A DNA stretch of 64,000 nucleotides from Frateuria_A sp049727805 (GCF_049727805.1 NZ_JBCNYA010000004.1:1-64000), one strand, 5' to 3'. Shown: positions 1 to 9,900, counted from the stretch's first letter. Numbers and translations: made by a program. The notes: a model not told the origin generated them from the sequence alone.

Positions 1-47
1 GGGGGGGGGGCGGAGGTGGCAGTCGCGAGCAGGCCGACGCCGAGTAA
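1..47 (+). CDS. rpsB: 3' end of a gene upstream of tsf, probably ribosomal protein S2 (partial)
   Basis: Reading back from the TAA at 45-47, the open frame gives a glycine run followed by SREQADAE. Only about 14 residues are inside the window, so the identity rests on context: rpsB directly precedes tsf in nearly all Proteobacteria, and low-complexity Gly-rich tails on S2 are common in this order. The run of ten G at the very start falls inside the glycine codons. No terminator separates it from tsf. Confidence 0.45.
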   Translation, partial: GGGGGGSREQADAE

Positions 48-107
48 GCCTTTCACTTGCGCCGTGGCGGTCCGCCGCCACGGCGCACCAAGATTCGAGG
101 ATTTCAG

Positions 108-989
108 ATGAGCAATATCTCCGCACAACTGGTCAAGGAGCTGCGCGAGCGCTCCGGCGCCGGCATGATGGAATGCAAGAAGGCGCTGGTCGAGAACAAC
201 GGTGACATCGACGTCGCCATGGAATGGCTGCGCAAGTCGGGCCTGGCCAAGGCCGATAAGAAGGCCAGCCGCGTCGCCGCCGAAGGCCGCATCGTCTCGG
301 CCCACAAGGATGGCGCCGCCGTGCTGGTCGAGGTCAACTGCGAGACCGACTTCGTCACCAAGAACCCCGATTTCGTCAAGTTCAGCGACACCGTCGCCGA
401 CGTTGCGCTGAAGTCGGGCGCCGCCGACGTGGCCGCGCTCAACGCCGCCGCTTACCCGGGCGGCAGCACCGTGGAAGAGGCCGCCAAGGGCCTGGTCGCC
501 ACCATCGGCGAGAAGATCGAAGTGCGCCGCATGGCGCGCGTAGAGAGCGACGGCAAGATCGGCAGTTACATCCACGGCGGCCGCATCGGCGTGCTGGTGG
601 CGGTCAAGGGCGGCTCCGAGGAGCTGGCCAAGGGCGTGGCGATGCACGTGGCGGCGATGAACCCGCCGTATGTGCGCGCCGAGGACGTGCCGGCCGACTT
701 CATCGCCAAGGAAAAGGAAATCGCGCTGAGCCAGATGTCCGACAAGGACAAGGCCAAGCCGGCCGAGATCCTGGAGAAGATCATCTCCGGCAAGATCAAC
801 AAGATCATCTCGGAAGTCACCCTGCTCGGCCAGGCCTACGTGCTGGACACCAACACGACCGTGGGCGACGCGCTGAAGAAGGAAGGCGCGGACGTGCAGC
901 AGGTGGTGCGCCTGGCCGTCGGCGAAGGCATCGAGAAGGTGGAAGAGGACTTCCACGCCGAAGTGATGAAGCAGGCGGGCCTGGCGTAA
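108..989 (+). CDS. tsf: Translation elongation factor Ts
   Basis: Cytoplasmic guanine-nucleotide exchange factor that regenerates EF-Tu-GTP. The 293-residue protein has the N-terminal UBA-like region (ISAQLVKELRERSGAGMMEC at residues 3-22) and the EF-Ts signature with NCETDFV near residue 77, followed by the two-part dimerisation domain. Length matches the family. The start at 108 is chosen over an in-frame ATG at 57 because it begins with the family MSNISAQLVKEL and has GAGGA at 97-101, 6 nt upstream. It is followed by a strong intrinsic terminator, so it ends the rpsB-tsf unit. Confidence 0.98.
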   Translation: MSNISAQLVKELRERSGAGMMECKKALVENNGDIDVAMEWLRKSGLAKADKKASRVAAEGRIVSAHKDGAAVLVEVNCETDFVTKNPDFVKFSDTVADVALKSGAADVAALNAAAYPGGSTVEEAAKGLVATIGEKIEVRRMARVESDGKIGSYIHGGRIGVLVAVKGGSEELAKGVAMHVAAMNPPYVRAEDVPADFIAKEKEIALSQMSDKDKAKPAEILEKIISGKINKIISEVTLLGQAYVLDTNTTVGDALKKEGADVQQVVRLAVGEGIEKVEEDFHAEVMKQAGLA

Positions 990-1013
990 GCGCCACGCAT
1001 CGCTCGTGCGAAG

Positions 1014-1041
1014 AAGGCCGCGGGCAACCGCGGCCTTTTTT
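1014..1041 (+). terminator. Rho-independent terminator after tsf
   Basis: A perfect 10-bp stem, AAGGCCGCGG (1014-1023) with CCGCGGCCTT (1028-1037), closes a GCAA tetraloop and runs into TTTTTT (1036-1041). It lies 24 nt past the tsf stop. Confidence 0.88.
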
Positions 1042-1070
1042 GTGCCCGGGTTTCGCCCGTCGCGCAGCAC

Positions 1071-1457
1071 TCAGCCCTTGCGCTGCAACAGGTCCCAGCG
1101 GTTGCCGTACAGGTCCTCGAACACGGCGACCGTCCCGTAGGCCTCTTCGCGCGGCTCCTCGCAGAAACGCACGCCCCTGGCCCGCATCACCGCGTAGCTG
1201 GCGCGGAAATCCGCCGTCTCCAGAAACAGGAATACCCGCCCGCCCGACTGGTTGCCCACCGCCTGCAACTGCCGCGGATCGGCCGCCTTCGCCAGCAGCA
1301 GGCGCGTCTCGTGCGAACCCGGGGGCGCCACGACGACCCAGCGCTTGCCCGGACCTTGCGGCGAGTTCTCGAGCAGGTGGAAGCCAAGGCAACTGGTGAA
1401 CCAGGCGATGGCCTCGTCGTAATCGCGCACCAGCAGGGCAATCGCACCAAGATGCAT
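1071..1457 (-). CDS. VOC-superfamily (glyoxalase/bleomycin-resistance-like) protein
   Basis: A 128-residue single-domain vicinal-oxygen-chelate protein. It starts MHLGAIALLVRDYDEAIAWF, the usual first beta-alpha unit, and ends with the characteristic VFEDLYGNRWDLLQ strand. Such proteins are small metal-dependent lyases, dioxygenases or resistance proteins; the substrate cannot be told from sequence. The start at 1457 is where the VOC fold begins; a longer frame to 1568 would add an unrelated Arg-rich leader. The gene is convergent with tsf and divergent from pyrH, and so interrupts the usual tsf-pyrH adjacency. Confidence 0.85.
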   Translation of the reverse strand: MHLGAIALLVRDYDEAIAWFTSCLGFHLLENSPQGPGKRWVVVAPPGSHETRLLLAKAADPRQLQAVGNQSGGRVFLFLETADFRASYAVMRARGVRFCEEPREEAYGTVAVFEDLYGNRWDLLQRKG

Positions 1458-1522
1458 GGAAATTCCGGTCACGGGCGGGCGGGACAGCATGAACGATCCG
1501 CACCGCGCGCGCCGCATCGCGC

Positions 1523-1552
1523 CTGACGGCACCCCGGCGCGCCCGCTACAAT
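1523..1552 (+). promoter_or_regulatory. Probable sigma-70 promoter for pyrH
   Basis: CTGACG at 1523-1528 and TACAAT at 1547-1552 are separated by 18 bp, about 30 nt ahead of the pyrH start. The site is needed because a minus-strand gene separates pyrH from tsf. Seen by eye only. Confidence 0.45.
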
Positions 1553-1582
1553 ACGCCGGTTTACCCACAATCCGGAGACCCC

Positions 1583-2305
1583 ATGAGCGACCAGCCCACG
1601 TACCGCCGCATCCTGCTCAAGCTCTCCGGTGAAGCCCTGATGGGTGAGGCGGACTACGGCATCGACCCGAAGGTGATCGGCCGTCTGGCCGACGAGATCA
1701 TCGAGGTGCGCAGGGCCGGCGTGGAAGTGGGCGTGGTGATCGGCGGCGGCAACATCTTCCGCGGTGCGGGTCTCGCCGCTGCCGGCATGGACCGCGTCAC
1801 CGGCGACCACATGGGCATGCTCGCCACCGTCATGAACGCGCTGGCGATGGCCGATGCGATCGAGAAGCGCGGCGGCTACGCGCGCGTGATGAGCGCGATC
1901 CAGATCCACGACGTGTCCGAGGATTTCATCCGCCGCCGCGCCATCCGCCACATCGAGAAGGGCCGCATCGCGCTGTTCGCGGCCGGCACCGGCAACCCGT
2001 TCTTCACCACCGACTCGGCGGCCGCGTTGCGCGCGGTGGAGATCGGCGCGGACCTGCTGCTCAAGGCGACCAAGGTCGACGGCGTGTACACCGCCGATCC
2101 GGCCCGGGACGCCAGCGCCACGCGCTACGAGCGGCTCACCTACGACGAGGTGATCCAGCGCAACCTGCAGGTGATGGACACCGCCGCCATCGCGCTGTGC
2201 CGCGACCATGGCATGCCGCTGCGCATCTACGACATGACGGTGCCGGGCAACCTCATGCGGATCATGCGCGGCGAGCAGGTCGGTACGCTGGTCACCGCCA
2301 GCTGA
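1583..2305 (+). CDS. pyrH: UMP kinase
   Basis: Phosphorylates UMP to UDP in pyrimidine nucleotide synthesis; a hexameric cytoplasmic enzyme of the amino-acid-kinase fold. The 240 residues contain ILLKLSGEALMG (phosphate-binding loop, ~10-21), GGGNIFRG (~55-62), DHMGMLATVMNALAMADA (~77-94) and the uridine-site TGNPFFTTDSAA (~138-149). Full length. GGAG at 1574-1577 sits 5 nt before the ATG. It is followed by frr, as in most Proteobacteria. Confidence 0.98.
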   Translation: MSDQPTYRRILLKLSGEALMGEADYGIDPKVIGRLADEIIEVRRAGVEVGVVIGGGNIFRGAGLAAAGMDRVTGDHMGMLATVMNALAMADAIEKRGGYARVMSAIQIHDVSEDFIRRRAIRHIEKGRIALFAAGTGNPFFTTDSAAALRAVEIGADLLLKATKVDGVYTADPARDASATRYERLTYDEVIQRNLQVMDTAAIALCRDHGMPLRIYDMTVPGNLMRIMRGEQVGTLVTAS

Positions 2306-2333
2306 CCCGCGTAGGGCTGCCGCACCTCCGCAC

Positions 2334-2342
2334 TGCTATACT
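2334..2342 (+). promoter_or_regulatory. Extended -10 promoter candidate for frr
   Basis: TGCTATACT has the extended -10 form TGnTATAnT, 31 nt before the frr ATG in the 68-nt pyrH-frr gap. No good -35 hexamer is visible, which fits an extended -10 element. Confidence 0.45.
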
Positions 2343-2373
2343 TTCGAGCTTCACGCAACGCCGGGTGACTCCC

Positions 2374-2931
2374 ATGCTCAACGACATCAAGACCGATGCC
2401 CAGACCCGCATGGGCAAGAGCATCGACGCGCTCAAGCACGACCTGACCCGCCTGCGCACCGGCCGCGCCAGCACCGCGCTGGTGGACCACATCAAGGTGC
2501 CCTACTACGGCTCGGACATGCCGCTGAACCAGGTCGCCTCGGTGTCGCTGGCCGACGCCCGCTCGATCCAGATCTCGCCTTTCGAGAAGAGCATGGTCGG
2601 CCCGATCGAGAAGGCGATCATGGCCTCGGACATCGGCGTCACGCCGACCACCGCCGGCACCGTGATTCGCCTGAACATGCCGCCGCTGACCGAGGAGCGC
2701 CGCAAGGAGCTGGCCAAGCACGTGTCGCACGAGGGTGAGAACGCCAAGATCGCGATCCGCAACATCCGCCGCGACGCCATGCAGAAGGTCAAGGACCTGG
2801 TCAAGGACAAGCAGATCAGCGAGGACGACGAGCGCCGCGCCGACGACGAGATCCAGAAGCTGACCGACCGCTTCGTCAAGGAAGTCGACGGCGTGGTCAA
2901 AGCCAAGGAAGACGAGCTGATGGCGATTTGA
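2374..2931 (+). CDS. frr: Ribosome recycling factor
   Basis: Splits post-termination ribosomes together with EF-G. Its 185 residues are exactly the family length. The sequence shows the long three-helix-bundle segments (MLNDIKTDAQTRMGKSIDAL at the start; RRKELAKHVSHEGENAKIAI near residue 110) and the LRTGRAS motif near residue 27. The start at 2374 gives the standard N-terminus; the open frame extends further upstream through pyrH only as overlap. Confidence 0.98.
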   Translation: MLNDIKTDAQTRMGKSIDALKHDLTRLRTGRASTALVDHIKVPYYGSDMPLNQVASVSLADARSIQISPFEKSMVGPIEKAIMASDIGVTPTTAGTVIRLNMPPLTEERRKELAKHVSHEGENAKIAIRNIRRDAMQKVKDLVKDKQISEDDERRADDEIQKLTDRFVKEVDGVVKAKEDELMAI

Positions 2932-2981
2932 GCGGCACGCTGCTCATTGCCATGAATGTCCCGACGCGCTCCTGCTCTGCT

Positions 2982-3112
2982 CCCTCTCCCCTCCGGGGAG
3001 AGGGCTGGGGTGAGGGGCGGCTCTTGCGAAGGGCTTGCAGGCCCAGCCTTCCCCGCGAGCCCCGCCCCTCATCCGACCCTTCGGGCCACCTTCTCCCCGG
3101 CGGGGAGAAGGA
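2982..3112. repeat. Paired intergenic palindromic repeat (CTCTCCCC family)
   Basis: A hairpin CCCTCTCCCC/GGGGAGAGGG (2982-3004) followed by CTGGGGTGAGGGGC is answered by an inverted, slightly diverged copy ending CTTCTCCCC..GGGGAGAAGGA (to 3112). Related copies occur near 13,511, 27,270, 42,817, 48,130, 50,756 and 53,370. The right-hand arm lies directly before uppS and appears to provide its Shine-Dalgarno sequence. Confidence 0.85.
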
Positions 3113-3121
3113 CTCAAGCGT

Positions 3122-3844
<723 letters not shown>

Positions 3845-3869
3845 TCGGGCGATAAGCCAAGGATCCTCG

Positions 3870-4685
3870 ATGCTGCTCCAACGCACCCTCACCGCCCTGC
3901 TGCTCGCGCCCCTGGCGATCGGCGTGATCCTGCTGCCGCCCACCTGGCTGTTCGCCCTGGTGGTGGTGGTGGTATTCCTGGCCGCGCTGTGGGAATGGAC
4001 GCGCCTGTCGGGCCTGCGCAACCGCCAGGTGCGCGCCGGAATGCTGGGCGCGGCGCTGCTGGTGTTCGCGTTCCTGTGGTGGCAGATGGCTGCCCTGCGA
4101 TGGCCGCTGCTCGTCGCCGGCGTCGCCTGGTGGGTGCTCGCCTGCGTGTGGCTGAAGCACTTCGCCTTCGCCGCCTCGCCCACTACGGAAAATCGCAACC
4201 TCAAGCTCGCCGCCGGCGTGTTCGTGGTGTTCCCTGCCTTCGTCGGCCTGCTGACGCTGCACGGCAGCGAGCCCTACGGCCACTGGTGGACCTTCCTGGC
4301 GCTGGCGATCGTCTGGGCCGCCGACATCGGCGCCTATTTCAGCGGTCGCTTCCTGGGCAAGCGCAAACTCGCGCCCAACATCAGCCCGGGCAAGACCTGG
4401 GCCGGCGTAGTCGGCGCCTTCGTCGCCGGCGCGCTGATCGCGGTGCTTGGCGGCTGGCTGCTCGGCGTGAAGGGCGCGGGCCTGTTCGGCCTGGCCGTGC
4501 TAGCGGTGGTCACCGTGGCGGCCTCGGTGGTCGGCGACCTGGTCGAGAGCCTGATGAAGCGCCACGCCCAGGTGAAGGATTCCGGCCGCATGTTCCCCGG
4601 CCACGGCGGCCTGCTCGACCGCATGGACAGCGTGTTCGCCGCGGTGCCGGTGTTCGCGCTGGGCAAGCTGCTGTTGGGCCTATGA
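3870..4685 (+). CDS. cdsA: Phosphatidate cytidylyltransferase (CDP-diglyceride synthase)
   Basis: Integral membrane enzyme making CDP-diacylglycerol from phosphatidic acid and CTP. The 271 residues are rich in membrane segments (several between 5 and 200). Near the C-terminus the family signature is complete: LMKRHAQVKDSGRMFPGHGG followed by LLDRMDS. The start MLLQRTLTALLLAPLAIG matches the family. Its stop overlaps the dxr start (ATGA at 4682-4685), so the two are translationally coupled. Confidence 0.97.
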   Translation: MLLQRTLTALLLAPLAIGVILLPPTWLFALVVVVVFLAALWEWTRLSGLRNRQVRAGMLGAALLVFAFLWWQMAALRWPLLVAGVAWWVLACVWLKHFAFAASPTTENRNLKLAAGVFVVFPAFVGLLTLHGSEPYGHWWTFLALAIVWAADIGAYFSGRFLGKRKLAPNISPGKTWAGVVGAFVAGALIAVLGGWLLGVKGAGLFGLAVLAVVTVAASVVGDLVESLMKRHAQVKDSGRMFPGHGGLLDRMDSVFAAVPVFALGKLLLGL

Positions 4686-5872
4686 GTACGGCCACGCCCC
4701 GCCGTGTCGCCGTGCTCGGCGCCACCGGCTCGATCGGCGGCAGCACGCTCGACGTGATCGCCCGCCACCCTGAGCGCTTCCGCGCGAGCGTGCTGGTCGC
4801 CCATCGCAACGTCGAGGCGCTGGTGGCGCTGTGCGTGGCGCATCGGCCGGAGCTCGCGATCATCGCGGATCCGGCGATGGAAAGCGCGCTCGCCCGCCAG
4901 CTCACCGCTGCCGGCGTGCGCTGCGAGGTGGCCAGCGGCCCCGAGGCGATCACTACCGCGGCGGCCGGTCCGCTGTGCGATACCGTGGTCGCCGCGATCG
5001 TCGGCGCCGCCGGGCTCGATTCGACCCTGGCCGCCGCCCGCGCCGGCAAGCGCCTGCTGCTGGCCAACAAGGAATCCATCGTGATGGCCGGTCCGCTGCT
5101 GCTGGCCGCGCTGCGCGAGGGCGGCGGCGAGCTGGTGCCGGTCGATTCCGAACACAACGCGATCTTCCAGTGCCTGCCGGGCGGCCGTCCCGACCTGGAT
5201 GCCAAGGGCGTACGCCGCCTGATCCTGACCGCCTCCGGGGGCCCGTTCCGCGGGCGCAGCCGGGCCGAGCTCGCCGGGGTTACGCCGGCGCAGGCCTGCA
5301 AGCATCCCAACTGGGTGATGGGCCGCAAGATCTCGGTCGACTCGGCCACCCTGATGAACAAGGGTCTGGAGGTCATCGAGGCGCATCACCTGTTCGGCGC
5401 GGCGCCCGAGCGCATCGAGGTGGTCGTGCACCCGCAGAGCATGATCCATTCGATGGTCGAGTACGCCGACGGCTCGGTGCTGGCACAACTGGGTAATCCG
5501 GACATGCGTACGGCGATCGCCCACGCGCTGGCCTGGCCCGAGCGCATCGAAGCGGGCGTGGCGCCGCTGGACCTGGCCGCCTGTGCGCCGCTGGCGTTCG
5601 AGCAGCCGGACCTGGCGACCTTCCGCTGCCTGGCGCTGGCCTTCGCGGCGCTGCGCGAGGGTGGCGACGCCCCGGCCATCCTCAACGCGGCCAACGAGGT
5701 CGCGGTGGAGGCCTTCCTGGCCGGCGCGCTGCCGTTCCTGTCCATCGCCGACCTGGTCGAGGGCGTGCTTGCGGAACTGCCGGCGCAGCCCGTGGTCGAT
5801 GTCCAGACGCTGCGTGAACGCGATGCGCAGGCCCGTTCAGTGGCCCGGCGGAAGTTGCGCACGGCTTGCTGA
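4682..5872 (+). CDS. dxr: 1-deoxy-D-xylulose-5-phosphate reductoisomerase
   Basis: First committed step of the MEP isoprenoid pathway; NADPH-dependent, needs a divalent metal. The 396 residues show the nucleotide-binding GATGSIGGSTLDVI (~11-24), ANKESIVMAG, the metal-site VPVDSEHNAIFQ (~151-162), TASGGPFR, and KISVDSATLMNKGLEVIEAH in order. Full length. It overlaps cdsA by 4 nt and precedes rseP by 36 nt. Confidence 0.98.
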   Translation: MSTATPRRVAVLGATGSIGGSTLDVIARHPERFRASVLVAHRNVEALVALCVAHRPELAIIADPAMESALARQLTAAGVRCEVASGPEAITTAAAGPLCDTVVAAIVGAAGLDSTLAAARAGKRLLLANKESIVMAGPLLLAALREGGGELVPVDSEHNAIFQCLPGGRPDLDAKGVRRLILTASGGPFRGRSRAELAGVTPAQACKHPNWVMGRKISVDSATLMNKGLEVIEAHHLFGAAPERIEVVVHPQSMIHSMVEYADGSVLAQLGNPDMRTAIAHALAWPERIEAGVAPLDLAACAPLAFEQPDLATFRCLALAFAALREGGDAPAILNAANEVAVEAFLAGALPFLSIADLVEGVLAELPAQPVVDVQTLRERDAQARSVARRKLRTAC

Positions 5873-5908
5873 TAAGCTCGGACAGAGAAGTAATCCCCAG
5901 GTTTTTCG

Positions 5909-7255
5909 ATGAATCCCTTCTTCGGCTCGGTGTTCTGGTTGCTGGTCACGCTCGGCGTGCTGGTGACCTTCCATGAGTTCGGCCACTACTGGGTCGCGCG
6001 CCGCTGCGGCGTCAAGGTGCTGCGCTTTTCCGTGGGCTTCGGCCGCGCGGTGTGGAAGCGGATCGGCCGCGACGGCACCGAATACCAGGTCGCGATGATT
6101 CCGCTCGGCGGCTACGTGAAGATGCTCGACGCCCGCGAGGGCGAGGTCGATCCGGCCCTGCGCGAGGTCGAGTTCACCGGCAAGAGCGTGTGGAAGCGCA
6201 TCGCCATCGTCGTCGCCGGCCCGGGTTTCAACCTGATCTTCGCGGTCGCCGCGCTGTGGCTGATGTTCATGCTCGGCCGCCCGGACGCCGCACCGGTGGT
6301 AACCGCCACCCCCGGCAGCCTTGCCGCCACTGCCGGCATCCAGTCCGGCGACCGCCTGCTGCGCGTGGACGGCGAACCGGTGGCCACCATGAGCGATGCG
6401 ATGGACGACATCGCCACCGCGCTGCTCGGCCGCGAGCCGCTGCCGCTGGTGGTCAAGGGCCGCGACGGCAGCCAGCGCGACGTGGTGCTGCCGCTGCAGC
6501 AGCTGCCGGCCGGGCGCAGCATCGACAAGTACTTCGACGCGCTGGGCCTGAAGCTCGCACCGGCGCCCGCGATCGCCGCCACGGTGCTGCCCGGGCAGCC
6601 GGCCGCGCAGGCCGGCATGCAGTCGGGCGACGTGCTGCTGGCGGTCAATGGCAAACCGGTCGCTGACTTCGACGCGTTCGCCAGGGCGGTCAAGGCTGCC
6701 GCGACCGATTCGCCCAGACTCGACGTGACCGTCCGGCGCGGCGGGCAGACCCTGCACCTGCCGCTGGTCGCGCGCTACGAGTCCCTGCAGGGCCAGCCGG
6801 CCCGCTGGTCGGTCGGCATCGGCGCCGTCCCACCGGAAAACGCCATGCGCCGCTACGGCCCGGTCAAGGCGCTTGGCGCGGCGCTGGATTCCACCTGGGA
6901 CACCACCCGCCAGACCTTCACCATGATCGGCAAGATGGTCACCGGGCAGGCGTCCACGCAGAACCTGTCCGGCGTGATCGGCATCGCCCAGGTCGCCAAC
7001 CAGTCGGCGCAGATGGGCCTGCCCTGGTTCCTCAACTTCCTGGCGCTGGTGTCGCTGAGCCTGGCGATCCTCAACCTGCTGCCGATCCCGATCTTGGACG
7101 GCGGTCACCTGCTGTATTACCTTATCGAGTTGGTCAAAGGCAGCCCGGTAAGCGAGCGGACCCAGATGATCGGCCAGTACATCGGCCTGGTCCTGCTGTT
7201 CACGCTGATGGGTCTGGCTTTCTACAACGACATACACCGCACCCTGCTTTCGTGA
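5909..7255 (+). CDS. rseP: RseP site-2 zinc metalloprotease
   Basis: Intramembrane protease that cleaves anti-sigma-E factor RseA and signal-peptide remnants in the inner membrane. The zinc motif HEFGH is in the first membrane helix (~residues 22-26). Two PDZ domains follow (about 120-200 and 205-295; repeats around AGIQSGDRLLRVDG and AGMQSGDVLLAVNG). The C-terminal NLLPIPILDGGHL supplies the third zinc ligand. The 448-residue length is typical. It sits between dxr and bamA as in other gammaproteobacteria. Confidence 0.97.
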   Translation: MNPFFGSVFWLLVTLGVLVTFHEFGHYWVARRCGVKVLRFSVGFGRAVWKRIGRDGTEYQVAMIPLGGYVKMLDAREGEVDPALREVEFTGKSVWKRIAIVVAGPGFNLIFAVAALWLMFMLGRPDAAPVVTATPGSLAATAGIQSGDRLLRVDGEPVATMSDAMDDIATALLGREPLPLVVKGRDGSQRDVVLPLQQLPAGRSIDKYFDALGLKLAPAPAIAATVLPGQPAAQAGMQSGDVLLAVNGKPVADFDAFARAVKAAATDSPRLDVTVRRGGQTLHLPLVARYESLQGQPARWSVGIGAVPPENAMRRYGPVKALGAALDSTWDTTRQTFTMIGKMVTGQASTQNLSGVIGIAQVANQSAQMGLPWFLNFLALVSLSLAILNLLPIPILDGGHLLYYLIELVKGSPVSERTQMIGQYIGLVLLFTLMGLAFYNDIHRTLLS

Positions 7256-7411
7256 CGCGCACGCCCCTCCCCGCGGCTATCGGCCCAACGGCGGCGGCGA
7301 CGCCCGTGGCGGGTGCGGATGCGTTCCGGGACGGGGCTGGCTCCTTCCCTCAAGGCTCATGCTCGGAACGGCCTCGCGGCCGGCCGTCGGAATAACCCAC
7401 CGGAATCGACG

Positions 7412-9811
7412 ATGAAGCGTATCGCCGCCCTGCTCCTGCTTGCCTCCCTCTCCGCGAACGCCCTGGCGGGGTTCGAGCCGTTCGTCGTTTCCGACATCCG
7501 CATCGATGGCCTCAACCGCATCTCCGCCGGCACCGTCTACAACTACCTGCCGGTCAACAAGGGCGACCGCCTGACCGACGATGAGGCCGCGCGCGCCATC
7601 CGCGCCCTCTATGACACCAAGTTCTTCAGCGACGTGGAGCTCTCGCGCGAGGGCAACATCCTGGTGATCAAGGTGGTCGAACGTCCCTCCATCGCCAAGC
7701 TCACCCTGCGCGGCAACAAGGACATCAAGGAAGACGACCTGCGCAAGGGCCTGAAGGAGATCGGCCTGTCCGAGGGCGAAACCTTCGACCGGCTGTCGCT
7801 GGACCGCGTGCAGCAGGAACTGATCCGCCAGTACTACAACCGCGGCAAGTACAACGTCTCGGTCGACCCGCACGTGACCCGGCTGGACCGCAACCGCGTG
7901 GCGATCGACGTCGAGATCCGCGAGGGCAAGGCGGCCAAGATCAAGCAGATCAATATCGTCGGCAACACCGCATTCACCGACAAGGACATCCGCGAGGACT
8001 TCGAGTCGGGCACCACCAACTGGATGTCCTGGTACTCCAAGAACGACCAGTACTCGCGCGAGAAGCTCTCCGGCGACCTGGAGAAGCTGCAGTCCTACTA
8101 CATGGACCGTGGTTATGCCGACTTCGGTGTCGACTCCTCGCAGGTCACCATCGCGCCGGACAAGCGCACGATGTACATCGCCGCCAGCATCAAGGAAGGC
8201 GAGATCTATACCGTTTCGGACGTGCACCTGCTGGGCGAGCTGATCCTGTCCGAAGACCTGCTGCGCAAGCTGGTGTTCGTCAAGAAGGGCGATACCTTCA
8301 ACCGCAAGGCGGTGGAGGCGACTTCCGACACGATCAAGGGCGTGCTCGCCAACATCGGCTACGCCTACGCCAAGGTCACGCCGATCCCGAAGCTGGACAA
8401 GGAAAAGCGCACGGTCGACATGACCTTCTACATCGAGCCGGGCCAGCGCGTATACGTGCGCCGGGTGGTGTTCCAGGGCAACACGCGTACCGAAGACGAT
8501 GTGCTGCGCCGCGAGATGCGCCAGCTCGAGGGCAGCTTCTACTCGCAGGCAGCGATCGACCGTTCCAAGATCCGCTTGCAGCGACTGGGCTACTTCAAGA
8601 AGGTCGACGTCGACAAGCAGCGCGTGCCCGGCACCCAGGACCAGGTCGACGTCACGGTGAAGGTGGAGGAACAGTCCGCCGGCAGCCTGATGTTCGGCGT
8701 GGGCTACTCGCAGTACTCGGGCGTGATCCTCAACGCCTCGGTCTCGCAGAACAACTTCCTGGGCACCGGCGACAGCTTCAGCGTGGGCGCCGAGCATTCG
8801 AGCTATTACTCGCGCATCACCGCCAGCTACTACAACCCGTACCTGACCGACAACGGCATCGGCATCGGCTACAACGCCACCTATTCGAAGACCGACTACG
8901 GCAACACCGATTTCGCCAACTACGAGAACAGCACCAAGGCATTCTCAAGCTACCTCGGCATTCCGATCAGCGAAACCGATGGCCTGCGCGTGGGCTTAGG
9001 GCTTTCCAGCAACAAGATCAACACCTACCCGGGCATCACCCCGCAGGTGCTGGTCGACTACCAGAACGCGATCGGCAACAAGACCATCCACACCTGGACC
9101 GGCACGCTGGGCTGGAACCACGACACCCGCAACGGCTACTGGGCGCCCACCCGCGGCGGCCTGCTCTCGGCCAGCACCGAGGTCGCGCTGCCCGGCTCCA
9201 CCGTGCAGTACTACAAGTTCATGGGCGAGGCCAACCACTACTGGCCGGTCGGCGGCGGTTTCGTGCTGTACCTGGACGGCCAGGTCGGCTACGGCGACAG
9301 TTATGGCAACCAGACCTACAGCCGTACCTTCGGCGATTACGTGGCAGGCCAGCCCTACGACTTCCCGTTCTGGGAGAACTTCTATTCCGGCGGCGTGCGC
9401 GACGTGCGCGGCTTCCAGGACAACACGCTGGGCCCGAAGGTATGTATCGGTGCCAACGGCGCCTCCAGCGTGCCCAATGCCAACGGCACCTGCACCAACG
9501 GCTACTACCAGTACGCCCAGCCGATCGGCGGTGCGTTCAAGGTGCTGGGCACGGCGCAGCTGTTCATCCCGTTGCCGTTCCTCAAGGACATCAACACCGC
9601 GCGCGTGTCGGCGTTCGTCGATGTCGGCAACGCCTTCCGCAATTACCAGGCGTTCGATGCCAGCGACCTGCGCGCCTCGGCGGGTATCGCGCTGCAGTGG
9701 CAGGCGCCGATCGGCCCGCTGATCATCAACTTCGCGATGCCGATCCGCTCCAAGCCGGAGGACCGGCATTACGAGGAGCGCATCCAGTTCACCTTCGGCA
9801 GCCAGTTCTAG
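7412..9811 (+). CDS. bamA: Outer-membrane protein assembly factor BamA
   Basis: Central component of the beta-barrel assembly machinery. The 799 residues comprise a signal peptide (MKRIAALLLLASLSANALA, cleaved before GFEPF), five POTRA domains (about 24-420) and a 16-strand barrel ending in an aromatic (FTFGSQF), the usual outer-membrane signature. The start at 7412 gives a canonical signal peptide; an upstream in-frame ATG at 7313 would bury it. No skp gene lies between it and lpxD; a terminator follows instead. Confidence 0.97.
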   Translation: MKRIAALLLLASLSANALAGFEPFVVSDIRIDGLNRISAGTVYNYLPVNKGDRLTDDEAARAIRALYDTKFFSDVELSREGNILVIKVVERPSIAKLTLRGNKDIKEDDLRKGLKEIGLSEGETFDRLSLDRVQQELIRQYYNRGKYNVSVDPHVTRLDRNRVAIDVEIREGKAAKIKQINIVGNTAFTDKDIREDFESGTTNWMSWYSKNDQYSREKLSGDLEKLQSYYMDRGYADFGVDSSQVTIAPDKRTMYIAASIKEGEIYTVSDVHLLGELILSEDLLRKLVFVKKGDTFNRKAVEATSDTIKGVLANIGYAYAKVTPIPKLDKEKRTVDMTFYIEPGQRVYVRRVVFQGNTRTEDDVLRREMRQLEGSFYSQAAIDRSKIRLQRLGYFKKVDVDKQRVPGTQDQVDVTVKVEEQSAGSLMFGVGYSQYSGVILNASVSQNNFLGTGDSFSVGAEHSSYYSRITASYYNPYLTDNGIGIGYNATYSKTDYGNTDFANYENSTKAFSSYLGIPISETDGLRVGLGLSSNKINTYPGITPQVLVDYQNAIGNKTIHTWTGTLGWNHDTRNGYWAPTRGGLLSASTEVALPGSTVQYYKFMGEANHYWPVGGGFVLYLDGQVGYGDSYGNQTYSRTFGDYVAGQPYDFPFWENFYSGGVRDVRGFQDNTLGPKVCIGANGASSVPNANGTCTNGYYQYAQPIGGAFKVLGTAQLFIPLPFLKDINTARVSAFVDVGNAFRNYQAFDASDLRASAGIALQWQAPIGPLIINFAMPIRSKPEDRHYEERIQFTFGSQF

Positions 9812-9835
9812 CCGGCAACGCCGCTGGTTTCGCGG

Positions 9836-9864
9836 AACGCGGCCCAATGGGCCGCGTTTTGTTT
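9836..9864 (+). terminator. Rho-independent terminator after bamA
   Basis: Stem AACGCGGCCC (9836-9845) pairs with GGGCCGCGTT (9849-9858) around a 3-nt AAT loop and runs into TTTTGTTT. It separates bamA from lpxD. Confidence 0.85.
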
Positions 9865-9900
9865 GCGGAACCGGGAGTCGTGCCTCACGGCGCCCTCGCC

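Noticed and set aside
1..10. Run of ten G at the window start as a sequencing artefact
   Set aside because: It reads in frame as glycine codons before a plausible S2 tail, so an artefact need not be invoked, though it cannot be excluded.
4334..5524. Long antisense open frame opposite cdsA and dxr, and many like it across the window
   Set aside because: High GC gives long stop-free antisense frames. The products are His/Arg/Ala-rich without domains, while the opposite strand encodes recognised proteins.
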